Positions 29,784 through 41,512 of a stretch of 64,000 nucleotides of DNA are shown piece after piece. Within the stretch, counting starts at the first letter, position 1, and each line of letters begins with the position of its first letter. The notes under the pieces are model-generated. The model was not told the origin of the DNA. It ran no database searches and saw only the letters and a program-made list of their open reading frames with translations. The translations under genes were made by a program, and so were the position numbers. This DNA comes from Nemertoderma westbladi (taxonomy: Eukaryota; Xenacoelomorpha; Nemertodermatida; Nemertodermatidae), in the NCBI GenBank assembly GCA_032718475.1, contig JAUCBJ010007785.1, positions 1-64,000 on the forward strand, given 5' to 3'.

Positions 29784-32700
29784 GTAAGTTAAACCTTATG
29801 ATTTATTATCACATTTATATAATATATATTGTACTGCCTGTTCTGTGGTATAACCATCTAACTATCTGCATTATATGAATATTTAATTTGTGTTCCTTGA
29901 TTTTAATAGGCCCGATTATTTTATGTTGAATTTTGATTTTATTAAAAATATATCTTTGAAAAATAATTATTTGTCAGTATATATACACGAGTGATGTGAA
30001 GCCTTCGTGTAGCAAAAGATGCAAGCCATATTGCGAACAATTATAATTATACTATGGCTAGTTATATATTAGCTTCCGACACACACACTGACACCCCCCA
30101 ACACACAGACTTTTACAAAACGTATAATTATTTAACCGTTCGCTGATGGCTCGCAGTTTTGACTCGCTCCACAATATTATGTTTACATATAATAATCATG
30201 TTTAACGAGTTCATTTTTTTAAAGTTTTCCCCAAATGTCAAATTTCAGTTGTAAGTACTCAATTGTATAATCAAATTTTTATTTTGTTTTTGATATTATT
30301 GAAATATTTATCATTAATATGACAAAGAAAACATAGCGAAATATTTAATATCTCTAGCCCAGAATAACTAGATTTTAAAATACATTTAGATTGTCAAACT
30401 TGACGTATATTTTCCAAGAGTGGAGGAGTACTATGCCTGGAAACAATTCGAGTGTTACTACCAAAATTTCATTTCGGGGACAACAATGTACTTTCCAATG
30501 CTCATTATAGTTGTTATCTCCACAGACAGGTTTGTGTGATTATATAAGTACTACTACAGTACTAGGTCGAGCGAGCTTGGACATATATTTTTTTTAAATA
30601 CAACTTCTACTAGGTCGAGCGAGTAGTAAAGTAAGTCAGTAAGCGAGGAATGGTTCTATACGGGGGTGTATCTCTAGGTAGTCGTAAAGCATTGGCCGGT
30701 TCAAGTGTCAAGTCACCCTCAAACTCGGGCTTCAAGTCACCCAACATGGGTTTTTTTTTATATTGGTTGATATAATTTGAAAACGGCTATATCAAAACTG
30801 AAAATTAATATATAGTGGGGTCGCTTAAGGTGAAAATCGTTAATTGCCGGACAAAAGCATGCAAATGTGACTATATATGTAAAAAAATGTGTAGATTAAT
30901 CTGAGCCTGTGTACCAAAAAAATTGACTACTTCCCTAGCAACAGGGTGACTTTTTCATAGCAACCGGGTAAAATTGGTCATTTCTGTTATTGAAACTCAC
31001 CATATACAAAAATTACAATTATATAACTGGGTTAGTTTATAATATAAGTCTGTACACGTTTCCATAGCAACAAGGAGACCTTTACCTAGCAACCGCTCTA
31101 TATTTAATGCAATTATGATTGAAACTTGGGATAATCAACCTGTCTTGCAATAGAAGATTGTTAGTAATAACATTGGCGCTGAATACACATGTCCATAGCA
31201 ACAAGGTGACCTTTCCCTAGGAACTGCCTGAAATTTAGTGTAAATCACATCAATATTGTCAAATGCTCCAGTTGTAAATAATCCATTACGTAAATTGATA
31301 GGGCAAACAATATCATAAATTTGTGCTCGTTCAGCAAGGGTACATGCAATAGAGTTTTCTATTTGCAATATCCGATCATATGATAAACATATCCCAAGTG
31401 AATGTATTTGGTCTATCAATACATTGCTCCGGTAGTAAAAAACCCACTACCTTCATAAAAACGCTAGCTAATTAATAATGTTAACAAATTTTTTTTTTTT
31501 TTTTTCAAAAAATGCTAGCTAGTAAAAAAACGCTAGCTGCTATTAAAAAAATATCTACTTAAGGTTCTAGAACATTCACCATTATCAAAAAAAAAACATT
31601 GAAAAACACAAAAAAATTAATGGTTAAAAAAATTGACAGAGGCTGTCGACAGGGCGAAGTAGTGCCAATAAATATATACAAACCACAAACCAAAACAAAA
31701 GTTACATAATGTGAATTTCGAGGGAATAAGCAATAACCAGCTCACTAGTACCATGATGTACTATTCTGTATCATACTGTAATTCTAATTCTAGAATCGCA
31801 AAATGACTGTGATTATTTATTATATTACACTCTGATTATTGACCATTTTTCTACACGAATAAAATACAAGAACAGCTACCGGTAGTATTGGTATTATATT
31901 TATCTATGTTTGTTTTCATTATATGCGAAACATTCTAGAACGATTTAAGTTATTGCCAAGGATATCTTGTTCCTCTGGCCTCCTTTCAGTGCATGACGAT
32001 GTTCTAAAACCGTATTACATCTGGGCCTGGCAAGTGAAATAGTAAAAAAATTGTTGAAGTTGGAAGTACAGTAGTTCTTACAGATTTTTTAGAGAAATAT
32101 ATCCATATTTTATTATTATATTATTATTATTATGGGGTCAGCTCCGCCCGTGGCTACATTTTTGGATTTTTAACTGTACTTTTACACTGTAGTTTTATAA
32201 ACACACATTATTCCCATAAAGTCAAATATTTTTATGGAAACGTGTATCAATCAGCTCTAATATAACTACTAATAATCTTATATTCGCCCATGCCGCACGT
32301 GAAGAATACCAGGATTTCACTTTTCGGTCGACTTTTTATTGGAATTTTATATATGAAGATTTTATATTTTATTTTTTTAAATATATCTTTATTAAGTGTC
32401 TCATAGCGCTTATTTCTGTCTTATAACCTGTACATATACTAATTCGTTTATTGTTTTGGTTAGATTCAGCCCTTCTGTAACCTGTGGTCTTAGTGAAAAC
32501 CTGGTATACTTCACAAGGGAGTAACTGCAAAGTGAAATATAACATCAGAAAGTCTGGTATTCTTCACATGGGCCTTATATTGCTATACAGGTTGATTATC
32601 CCAACATGATCCCAAGTTTCAATTCAATTGCAGGCAGTTGCTAGGGAAAGGTCACCTTGTTGCTAAGGAAACGTGTATCAGCGCCGATGTCACTAATAAC

Positions 32701-34826
32701 CATCTTCTATTGCTAGCCAGGTTATTTATCCCAAGTTTCAATCATAATTACATTAAATATACAACGGTTGCTAGGGAAAGGTCACCTTGTTGCTATGGGA
32801 ACGTGTACTCGACTTCTATTTTTAAACCAACCCAGTAATATAATCGTAATTTTTCTATATGGCGAGTTTCAATAACAGATACGACCAAAAGTATCCGGTT
32901 GCTATGAAAAAGTCACCCTGTTGCTAGGGAAGTAGTCAATTTTTTTGGTACACAGGCTCAGATTAATCTACACATTTTTTTACATATATAGTCACATTTT
33001 CATGCTTTTGTCCGGCAATTAACGATTTTGCTATATTTCAGCCTTAAGCGACCCCACTAATATGGCAGGTTATAGTGCAATAAATAGTCAAAACGCGTGG
33101 GTAATTATAATGAACCTGATGTTATGACTCATATACTATGTATTATTATACTGTGCCTGCCTTGGCCTCGGACTAGCTCTTATATATTATCTTATATGTT
33201 ATGCTGTATGCCTATTCCTATATACTTTGTTACCGGTACTGATCTAATATCATTCTGTATATGTACTATGAGGTACCTTGTCACTTGACTGCCTGTGGCC
33301 TGTCGATTTATGTTACCGTTTATATCTCGTTTTAACCTTTTGCCGCCTTTTAATAATATTGGACCGTGATTGCCGCCTATAAACTATATTTTAGTCGCCA
33401 CACCTGACATAAAAATAATAAGTGTACGAAGCGAATTTTCATTCATTGTAAAGGGTAAAAATTTACTTTTGAACCCAGAAAACGTTTATTGGCAATAAAA
33501 CAAAAAATAACCAAAAGGTAATAAAACATTGTTGCGCGGGTGTAGCCAACATGTACTTTACACATTATTGTGTGGTATTGTTAAATAATTTACAATAGTT
33601 TTTGAGTTCTTCAAAAAATCTAGTTTCCCTTAATGTCAAGTCTCCCTCACTAACCCTACTTAAATACACTCTAAACACCAAACTGCTATAGCGGTATAGT
33701 TTGACAGTCATCCTCTAGCATTCAGACAGTTTAAAGTTATTCGGTATAGCTACTGTACCTACCGCCGGTACTGTATTTGTAGATATGTATTAAGGTAATT
33801 GTACGTAAATCCACTGAAAAATACGATTGGTTGAGATATTCTCTGAGACTTGAGTCCATTATATTTTTTCTATCCATGATGGCGCCTACAGTATGTATAA
33901 TAACGTGCACTGACCGATGCATAAGCAATGTCATGCAAAGCGGAGGCGGTTCTGTTCAAGCTTTGAAGGACAATACCAATGTTGTATAGGGTCTGATTGG
34001 AGATGTGTTCATTGTAATTGACACAATGAACCCGACGTAGCTTTCTTGTGTATGTGCCATCCAGAGATTTGGTGTCCTCATCAGTTAGAGTCCAGCATGG
34101 ACTCACATATAAGAGTAGGCCCTACTGGTTCTATTGTTTCTCAAAATATAAGAACATAAAGTTTCCGAATTATTCTATGCGATTGCAAAATCCGGGACAG
34201 CCCATTCAAAGCTGACCAGTGGCCATCCTTCCATCTACTACTACTACTAATAATAATAATATTTTTTTTTAAGGTTCCTTGCTATATATTGCCCAATTAA
34301 ATACAAGTTGGGATATGGATCTAGTTTTGCTACTGGTGGTACAGTATTGAGCTTTATACTATCCTGTTCCATTGCTTCTCCATGTCTCTTCTCCACCCCA
34401 AAGGCGATGAATGGCTCGGTGGTGGATAACGAATGTGTTTCGGAAGTTACAAAAATATGTTTTGTTGCTTTTAAATCGCTTGTTGAGTTCATATGTATTT
34501 GGCTGTGTGTCTTCAATGGCTTAGTCATCTACAAGATGATATCAAATAAGCGTAACAGGCCTAACAAAGGTAAAGTTGATGAAAAATACGTAACCAAGAT
34601 GTTATTGGCGACCTGCATTGTATGGATGGTATTGTGGCTGCCAACAGTTATTGGTATGGCAGGATTGTCATTCCCAAACATGATGCCTCCTGTATCTACA
34701 AAGATTCTCAACACACTTTCAGGTATCTTCGTTGCTATTAACGGCAACGTAAAGGTAATAATATATTCTGCTCTGAATAAACAATGGAAGACATGTATGT
34801 TTCAAGTGTTTATAAAAAACTGTTAA
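29577..34826 (+). CDS. Rhodopsin-family (class A) GPCR, three exons
   Basis: Exons 29577-29783, 30390-30529 and 34274-34826 join in phase to exactly 300 codons (299 aa plus TAA). Splice sites are TTC/GTAAGT, TTTAG/ATT, CAG/GTTTGT and TTTTTTTAAG/G. Class A landmarks fall at correct mutual spacing: N32 (1.50), D61 (2.50), C91 (3.25) exactly 25 residues before R116 (3.50) in a D-R-F motif, C170 in extracellular loop 2, P239 (6.50) and Y280 (7.53). N4-F-T and N162-G-S are possible glycosylation sites. Expected role: a plasma-membrane receptor, perhaps for a peptide; the ligand is not predictable. Odd points: NPxxY reads K-V-I-I-Y, no TM4 tryptophan is seen, and the tail is very short. Intron 1 is 606 bp. 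Intron 2 is 3.7 kb and full of transposons. Confidence 0.88.
30390..30529 (+). CDS. GPCR exon 2 (extracellular loop 1, TM3)
   Basis: 140 bp, too short for an ORF scan. It encodes W-K-Q-F-E-C at the TM3 start and I-S-T-D-R at its end. The acceptor is ACATTTAG/ATT and the donor CAG/GTTTGT (phase 2). The split Arg codon is completed by the first base of exon 3. Confidence 0.85.
30549..30640 (-). repeat. Two very short LINE Z 3' remnants
   Basis: ACTAGGTCGAGCGAGCTTGG at about 30560 and ACTAGGTCGAGCGAG at about 30610 match the last bases of the LINE at 35498-36465, next to its TAG-type tail. They look like extremely 5'-truncated insertions, or a preferred terminal sequence. Confidence 0.6.
30815..33057. 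mobile_element. Fold-back DNA element with long inverted repeats in GPCR intron 2
   Basis: Both ends read GTGGGGTCGCTTAAGG inward and are flanked by TA (30813-30814, 33058-33059), giving a 2243-bp element. The inverted arms run about 30815-31260 and 32590-33057 and are highly similar for most of their length. Each arm carries three modules of the form GTTGCTAGG-x-AAGGTCACCTT-x-GTTGCTATGG. The interior (31.3-32.6 kb) has no transposase gene. It is a non-autonomous TA-target fold-back or MITE-like element. Confidence 0.85.
33060..33914. other. Intron 2 sequence, no gene
   Basis: AT-rich intronic DNA between the fold-back element and a LINE fragment. No conserved frame is seen. Confidence 0.5.
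33915..34243 (-). pseudogene. LINE X fragment in GPCR intron 2
   Basis: The minus strand shows the X signature around D-T-K-S-L-D-G-T-Y-T-R-K-L-R-R-V-H-C-V-N and N-Q-T-L-Y-N-I-G. It is diverged, truncated at both ends and only 30 bp from the exon 3 acceptor. Confidence 0.75.
34274..34826 (+). CDS. GPCR exon 3 (TM4-TM7, helix 8)
   Basis: Starts right after a T-rich acceptor tract ending AAG and continues the D-R motif as F-L-A-I-Y-C-P-I-K-Y, a classic intracellular loop 2. It ends with N-K-Q-W-K (helix 8) and a short Cys-containing tail. Confidence 0.88.
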
Positions 34827-34977
34827 CTACAGTATGTGTGTGTATAGGCCTATATACAGTACTTCAATGTGGGTGGAACTACTATTGTCGTCTAGAAAAT
34901 GTTTACACTAAACATACAGCCGTTTAGCGTAGTGTAATCTAGCAATCATTATGAAATTCTTACAGTATTATGTGTAA
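34827..34977. other. 3' flank of GPCR
   Basis: Short non-coding stretch after the stop codon. No AATAAA signal is seen close to the stop. Confidence 0.4.
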
Positions 34978-35254
34978 CAGGGGCAGCAGGGTCCTACTAA
35001 ACTCCCAAAAGAATCCAAAATACCCAATAGAACCCAAAAGACAACCCAAAAGAACCTAATAGAACCCAAAAACACCCAAAAGAACCCAATACAGTAGAAC
35101 CCAAAAGAACGTAAATTTTTTATGAACATTAGATTTTACATCAGATTTTACCCGGCTTGGATACATATTCTTTATATACTGTAGTAAAGTAGGCCTACTT
35201 GCTGTCACAGAGGATAGCTTTTCCAACAAAAAACAATCAACCTTTTCTTTAGAA

Positions 35255-35415
35255 ATGCAGGAAAATGAGCAGGTTGCAGAGGCGGGCGTTTATAACCCAA
35301 AGAACAATAAACGTTTTCTTTTAACAATACAGGGAAAGAAGCAGGTTACAGAGGCGGGCTTTCCTAACCAAAACAATAAACTATTCCGTTAAGAATACAG
35401 GGAAAGGAGCAGGTA
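35255..35415. repeat. 76-bp tandem repeat
   Basis: Units with GGGAAAGRAGCAGGTTACAG and AACAATAAAC are repeated two to three times. A similar single unit is at 49,576-49,625 next to the 5' end of LINE X copy 2. Confidence 0.7.
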
Positions 35416-35497
35416 TTATGTGTTTTTTTTAACAAAAACAAAAAATGTACAGTATTTCATTCCCAATTATGAGAAACGAGCACTTTACAGAGTACTA

Positions 35498-36465
35498 CTA
35501 CTAGGTCGAGCGAACTCGGACAGTGGAAATTAGATCCTTCCAGGCTTCCCGATTCTCCATAGTTGTCGCAATTTCGTTTCTCCCAAGTTCAGTATCCCTT
35601 TCAAGTTGATCTATATATGTTATGGCAGGTCGTCCACGACTACGCTTTCCATGAGTTGGTTGCCAGAGAAGTAGATCTGGTATGACCTCGTCTTTACTTC
35701 GCCAGCAGTGCCCACTGAATCTTAATCTGCGTTCACGGAGGGTGGTTGATACAGGTGGTATTGTACCATAAAGCTCGGCGTTTGTCATGTGTTGTCTCCA
35801 GCTGATGTTTAGGGCTGCCCTTAGTAGTCTTGTGTAGCAACCATCAATTCGTTGTTCAAGTGATTTAGTCAGTGTCCAGGTCTCACCCCCGTATAAAAAT
35901 ACACTTTCCACTGTGGCTCGAAAGAACTTGGTCTTCAGGTGCCTGGAGAGATCTGATTTCCAGATGGTATCCATTTTTGATAGAGCTACCCAAGCCTTTG
36001 CTTTCCTAACTTCTATGTCCTTTTTGCTACTCTCCATCCATGATCCAAGGTACTGGAAGTCATCGACCTTCCTTAGTTGATTATTATCAATGGTTGTCAA
36101 GTGTCCATCAACATTAAAGGTCATGAATTCGGTCTTGGTAGCATTTATATGCAATCCAACCTCCTTAGCAGCCCTCTCCACTTTATTTAGTAGAAGCTGT
36201 GCATCTGCTAGCGTATTAGAGAGCAGGGCGATGTCATCCGCAAAGTCGGTGTCTCTGACTGTAGTTGCCGGATATCTACTGCTTCTGCGTTCTTGAAGTG
36301 TGAATCCCAGATCTTCACCCTTTGTGGCCGTCCTCATTGCGTAATCCAGCACAATTACAAATAGTAATGGTGCTAATGTGTCACCTTGCAGTACGCCAGC
36401 CAGGATTGAGAAAAACTCAGTTTCACCATCTGGTGAGAGTACCTGCGCTTCTGTGTACAGAGTAG
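35498..36465 (-). pseudogene. LINE Z: RT C-terminal half and 3' end
   Basis: The minus-strand frame is open from about 36465 to 35501. It starts within RT motif B (G-V-L-Q-G-D-T-L-A-P) and includes motif C (D-F-A-D-D, near 36240) and the F-Q-Y-L-G-S-W region. It ends with the R-R-L-R-F-S-G-H-C-W-R module shared with LINE X. 5'-truncated, with a (TAG)n-type 3' end. Related to X but clearly another family. Clade not resolved. Confidence 0.8.
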
Positions 36466-36635
36466 GTTATTTGAAATAAACAAAAATTCTGAAATAATTA
36501 GTAAATATACTGTAAATAATAGTGATAGGAAATTTCACAGTTTCAGTAGGCCTAAGTATAGCAGTTCCGCAATATTATTCTTTCTAGGGTTTAGGCATTA
36601 CCTTTACACAACTCTTCCCCCTCTATACTGATACT

Positions 36636-37025
36636 GGTTCTTTTGGGTTCGATTGGATTCTTTTGGGTTCTATTGGGTTCTTTTGGATTCTTTTGGGTTC
36701 TATTGGGTTCTTTTGGGTTCTTTTGGGTTCTATTGGGTTCTTTTGGGTTCTATTGGGTTCTTTTGGGTTCTATTGGGTTCTTTTGGATTCTTTTGGGTTC
36801 TATTGGGTTATTTTGGGTTCTATTGGGTTCTTTTGGGTTCTATTGGGTTCTTTTGGGTTCGATTGGATTCTTTTGGATTCTATTAGTTTCTTTTGGGTTC
36901 TATTGGTCTCTTTTGGATTCTATTAGTTTCTATTGTACTTTTTTTGCTTCTATTGGGTTATTTTGGTTTCTTTTGGGTTCTATTGGGTTCCTTTGGATAT
37001 TTTTGGGTCCTTTTGGGAGTTTAGT
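36636..37025 (+). repeat. 20-bp minisatellite (TTTTGGGTTC TATTGGGTTC)n
   Basis: About nineteen 20-bp units. All three plus frames are open and encode repeated G-F-F-W-V-L-L peptides, an artefact of the repeat. Confidence 0.9.
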
Positions 37026-37314
37026 AGGACCGACAGGGGCACATTAATTAATACTAGGGAATTTATAACTAGTGAAATAATAATTTTTTTGGTCAGAACA
37101 TTTCACCAAATTTCAAAATTTCACAAAAGCACATTTCAAAATATATAATTTTTTATTCTATTTTATATACAGTATGTATCATTTTCTAAAAACTTTCGTT
37201 ACACAATTTTATGAATACAATGTGGCTTCCATTATTGGAATTTTATAATTTAGAGAAAAAAATTAATAATAGATTTATTTGAACAGTGCAGTCATTGCAA
37301 AGCTAAATAATTTC

Positions 37315-37612
37315 TCTAATAAACAAACATTCTTATAGTAAAAGATTGGTGTTTTCAGTACTAAAACAATCATTGTTATAGTGAAAATTAATGTATTCAG
37401 TGTAAAAAACATTGTTATAATGAAACTTAATGTTTTCAGTAGTAAAAAAACACTGTTATAGTGAACATTAGTGTTTTCAGTTCGTAAAAAAATGGTTATT
37501 GTGAACATTAGTGTTTTCAGTAGTAAAAAACTTTGTTATTGTGAACATTAGTGTTTTCAGTAGTAAACAAACATTGTTATAGTAAACATTAGTGTTTTCA
37601 GTATTATAAAAC
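37315..37612. repeat. About 40-bp minisatellite
   Basis: Six to seven units of GTGAACATTAGTGTTTTCAG plus a TAGTAAAAAAACATTGTTAT part. Rather AT-rich. No gene. Confidence 0.85.
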
Positions 37613-37796
37613 ATTAACAATTTTCATCATCAGCCGTAATTAATACTGATTGTGCTGTAATCATTTTACCAGTAACTACAGTATATTCTGACCTATTATA
37701 CATTAATGATAATCAGAACTCTTATTTACTGAGCTTTAGCCATCAGTAGTATTCCCTAACGCAGTGACGTATAGAAAAGGCATAAAATCAACCTGG

Positions 37797-37829
37797 TTGG
37801 GATCCCAAGCCAACCAGGATCCCGTCACA
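37797..37829 (+). repeat. LTR 3' end of element C with terminal hairpin
   Basis: GGGATCC...GGATCCCGTCACA closes in CA just before the gag leader. The same arrangement is at 57263-57285 (element D) and inverted at 40154-40187. Confidence 0.6.
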
Positions 37830-37900
37830 GTGAAAACTGTCAGTCAGACAGTGATACACCCAGGTAGACGACGACACATCAACGACGCCAAGAGAAAGAC

Positions 37901-39075
37901 ATGCCAACGATGAGTGAACTTGGGATGCCCCAGAGTACGGGAAGGGAGATTATGCCACCACATACTCCCAGTGAGAGGGACGCAACCATCCGTGAGGCTG
38001 CAACCCAATGGTACCAGCCCATTACACCAGATCTGCCTCAGGGGGACAGGTCGGTTGGAGATGAGGAAGGTGGACAGGTACCTGGAGACAAAAGATGCGG
38101 ATCAATACGCGAAAATGGCGAATGTCCGGGCCACCAGACAACACGGGGCTACTGGTGGCACGCAGCCTGATGGAACGGAGATGGACGGGCTGATGGTACG
38201 ACGCCGGATTAGAAGGAACACAAAGAAGTCCAGGAGGAAGATGTCACAGAGAGTCAGCGGTTAACCTGGAGCTACAATGCCGCCCGGCCCTCGACGAAGG
38301 GAAGAGGAACCGCAAGGTAGACCAGACTAAACTCATAAAGAAGATCAGTGAGTGCAATAAACACTTTCAGTATTTAGCCCGATTTGGGCAGTGAGAACTG
38401 ACAAACCAGAGGGCCAGAGTTTGCTCGCTACCAAACTCTTTGAATTAAATCGATCTGGAACTATTGACGTAGATAGAGTGTCCAGTCCACATCGATTCAG
38501 CTAAAATGGCCAGTAAAATCAGTAGAGTCAGCAGGCAATGGCAGTCCATCGTAAACGAAAAGTCCACCACATCCTCCATAAAAGCAAGAAGGGTGTTGGA
38601 AATTGATGTGGCGTGTCAATTAGACCTGGTTGTGCTAGATCAAAAGGAGTTGGAAAGACGTTTGTAAGAGGAGAGTGCTTTATTAGAAAGGGAGAGGGAG
38701 TTGGCGAGAGAGTGTAAGAAAAGAGCTGAAAGGGTGGCAAACGAGTTTAGAGAGCGGGCTGCGAGAGAGGTGGATGAGTTTAGAGAGCGGACTGCGAGGG
38801 AAGCCGAGAGGGCCGAGGGGGAGGTGAACGAGTATAGATGGTGGACCGCGAGGGAAGCGAGTAAGCATAGAGAAATGGTTGAGAAGGAAAATATTCTATT
38901 AAACCAGAGTGCAGATAAAGAATGGGAAAGGGAAATAGCCAGGAAAAGAATGCAGGATGATATGCATAACCAGCTGTGGGGATTAATGCAGTATCAGGCT
39001 AAACAAAAACACCATATGGAACTGGCAAAAATTGGTTTATCTGAAAGTGATGGTGGTTTGTTAATACCCCACTAA
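37901..39075 (+). pseudogene. Element C gag N-terminal region
   Basis: The start matches element D (T-I-R-E-A-A-T followed by Y-x-P-x-T-P). After several frame breaks a coiled coil is open at 38701-39075 with R-E-R-x-A-R-E-heptads and M-Q-Y-Q-A-K-Q-K, matching D at 58,200-58,500. Confidence 0.75.
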
Positions 39076-39128
39076 GTGTGACAGGCATGTAAATTATTTT
39101 TACTATATTATTTTATTATTTTAAGGGT

Positions 39129-39145
39129 GGGGGGGGGGGGGGGGG
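39129..39145. repeat. G17 tract in element C gag
   Basis: It lies after the coiled coil at the same place as G18 at 58592-58609 in element D. Confidence 0.9.
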
Positions 39146-39449
39146 TGGTGGAAGACAAATCAACCAGGACTCCCCAACGACAGAGGAGAATAGAGGATCA
39201 GCGAACATCTACGAGGCTGTACAGTACAACTGGGTTTGGGACAATGTGGTCACGCCATAATCAGCAAAACAAAGGAGTGTTGAAGCCATTCGTAACATGG
39301 ATGGAGAACAGTAGCATTCATCCGGGTGGTCGAAGCGAGATCTAATGAACATGGGTATGACACCAGGAGTAGATGATACAACAAAGGCGAGAGGATTAGT
39401 CAAGAAAAAGTTGCCACGAGCAACCAGAGGAGTCAAGATATGATGGGCA

Positions 39450-39957
39450 GCAAGCCATCGATAATCGAAATGGAGGCGACAAACTGGTGGGGTTGCACTT
39501 CAGTAGATTTCAGTCACCCCGAAGAAACGCGGTGAGAGGGAATCAAAGAGAAACTTCCCGTCAGAACATAGCCACTGATCAAGAATATGGCAATGGCGGG
39601 GAGGACTTCTCGGAATATTCAAGATGAGTAAACTTCGGTCTGGGGAACCACATGCAGACTGAACATACTATAGGCCATGCTGGAAATGGTAATATACGGA
39701 ATAGGGTAACACAAATGCCAGGATTAGACCCAGAGGTCGCGGCTTATGTACTGGTAGGTAGGCAAGACCCTGATAGGCCTATACCGGTACCTGCACACCA
39801 GTATGACTATAGCATGGGAGGATATAACATATACACAGGGGAGGGGGGGGGGGGTATTGCAGATAGGTGTACAGGTCTCGATAATATAATAACATCGACC
39901 CCAGTGCAGAATATAACACGGGTGGGGGGAGGGGGGGGGAGGGGGGGAGGGTAATAC
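39450..39957 (+). pseudogene. Element C gag middle region
   Basis: Corresponds to D 59,690-60,235: shared G-L-D-P-E-V-A-x-Y and R-P-I-x-V-P-A motifs, then a G-rich tract (39,920-39,951) at the same position as G21 in D. The frame ends directly after the G tract. Confidence 0.7.
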
Positions 39958-40153
39958 ACCATATCTGCAACACACTGCGATGAGTAAAATAAAAATAGCC
40001 ACACCCTCAGATCCAAACAAAACATGTGACATGGTGGTATGGGAAGGGCCATTACCTCCGATGCTATATCCGATGCAAGGCCGATGTAGAACAGAATCAG
40101 CTACAGCTCTAGCTGGTATAAAACAAAGAAGCTAGTGGCATACATGGGGGTCT

Positions 40154-40750
40154 TGTGACGGGATCCGAGTTGGTGAGGGATCCCGACCAGTAGTGTGTGT
40201 TTCGAGTTGTATGATACTTACTATAAATAGTAAGTTATACTGTATAGTTACATATAAATAGTAGTTACTATAAATACGCGTCGCTGCGTCCACTTAGTCA
40301 CTGAAAGGCTGTTAAGGGGCTGAAAGGCCAACAGGCCGGTGTAACAAAGATAGTGTTTACTTATTGTTGTTGAAAATCGAAGATGTATGAGTACCGGTAA
40401 TATATAACAATCAGTATTGCACAATGACAGCAGTAACGACAATGGTTTAAATCCGTTTAACTTCTACTATAAATGCTGGCCAACTGAATCATAATTAACA
40501 TTGAGTAACAGTTATATAGACATTGCACAGGAGATTACACATATTACCTACTGTATTGGCTTACCAATAGATGCGCGCTAATTGATGGTAATGTCACCCC
40601 ACTATTGGTTGGTTTACTTCCCTGGCCACTCCTTGCCTCCCCTGGCCCTGTGCTGGCTTCCCCCTGAGATGTAATGGTATCTCTCTCCAGCTGGTAGTGT
40701 ATATTGCCTCATTCCCTCTCGTGTGCAATATTACTGTGGACAATATTGCA
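40154..40750 (-). repeat. Inverted LTR-like sequence inside element C
   Basis: Begins TGTGACGGGATCCGAG...GGGATCCC, the reverse complement of the LTR 3' end of C and D, and shares the CGCAGCGACGCGTA block with the D LTR. It is possibly a solo LTR inserted backwards. The other end is not defined. Confidence 0.45.
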
Positions 40751-40929
40751 TATCTAATCATAATTCCTTAATCACGACTTTCCCCGTTTTCCACTGGGTG
40801 GTGCAGCGGATTGGATCCGCTAACAGGCCTTTGGCGAATTCGTTAGGGGAGCTGGTACAAATGGGAAACATAGGCCTACCATTGATCTGGATGTAGCAGC
40901 TAAGGCGATATAATATGTATACAGGGATG

Positions 40930-41512
40930 AAATCAAACGGATTAGCAACCAAGAGCGGATCCGACAGGACAGTAGGATACAGATCTTGTCACCACGACTG
41001 GTCAAGGATGGCATCCTGGTGATGAACTCCAGGATAGCCAACAACACGAGTGGGTTAGTACTGCCCAAACTGATTATAATTCACCAAAGATCGCCTATTG
41101 TCAATCAGATGATATGGGACTCCCATAAACCCATAGTACACGGTAGTACCGACGCAACCCTTAACAAGATAAGGAGTATGTATTGGATACACCCATTGAC
41201 AAAGTGGTGGGACAGTTCCAGACCTGCCGGCGGATGAGGAAGACGAGGGCCATACAGGAGATGGCACCATTACCAGAAACAAGGGTGGCCCATCACATAC
41301 CATCATTCACATACAGTGTGGTGTGGACCTGGACATGTTTGGCCAAATGAAGATAAAGGAGATGCGGCACACAGAGAAGCTCTAAGGGATAATCTTTGTG
41401 TGTAACAACTCAAGGGCGGTAGTGATAGAACTGGCACAGGATGCGACAGCATTGGCATTTATAAATGTGTTGGATGTACATTTCGTAACCTGGAGGGGTG
41501 GAATGGTCAACT
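40930..41512 (+). pseudogene. Element C integrase, first part
   Basis: The frame at 40986-41237 shows the BEL/Pao integrase zinc region: L-V-K-D-G-I-L, then H-K-P-I-V-H-G-S-T-x-x-x-L-N-K-I-R-x-x-Y-W-I, then M-A-P-L-P-E. After a frameshift the core begins G-V-D-L-D-M-F-G (first catalytic Asp) and S-R-A-V-V-I-E-L. It is cut at about 41,512 by element F. Confidence 0.75.

Larger units (their letters stand above)
34990..37030. mobile_element. Inverted minisatellite pair flanking a LINE 3' end
   Basis: GGTCCTACTAAACTCCCAAA begins a CCCAAAAGAA/CCCAATAGAA minisatellite at about 34,995-35,110. Its reverse complement ends a much longer array at about 36,636-37,025. The matched arms face each other and enclose the LINE Z piece and a 76-bp repeat. 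This looks like an inverted-repeat element whose arms are made of minisatellite. Outer ends do not match beyond GGTCC and no target duplication is clear. Confidence 0.6.

Noticed and set aside
36643-37047. Long overlapping plus-strand frames encoding G-F-F-W-V-L-L repeats
   Set aside because: Produced by a 20-bp minisatellite; open in all three frames, no domain and no start context.
36636-37612. CRISPR-like regular repeats
   Set aside because: Repeats are contiguous minisatellites without unique spacers, and the DNA is from an animal genome.
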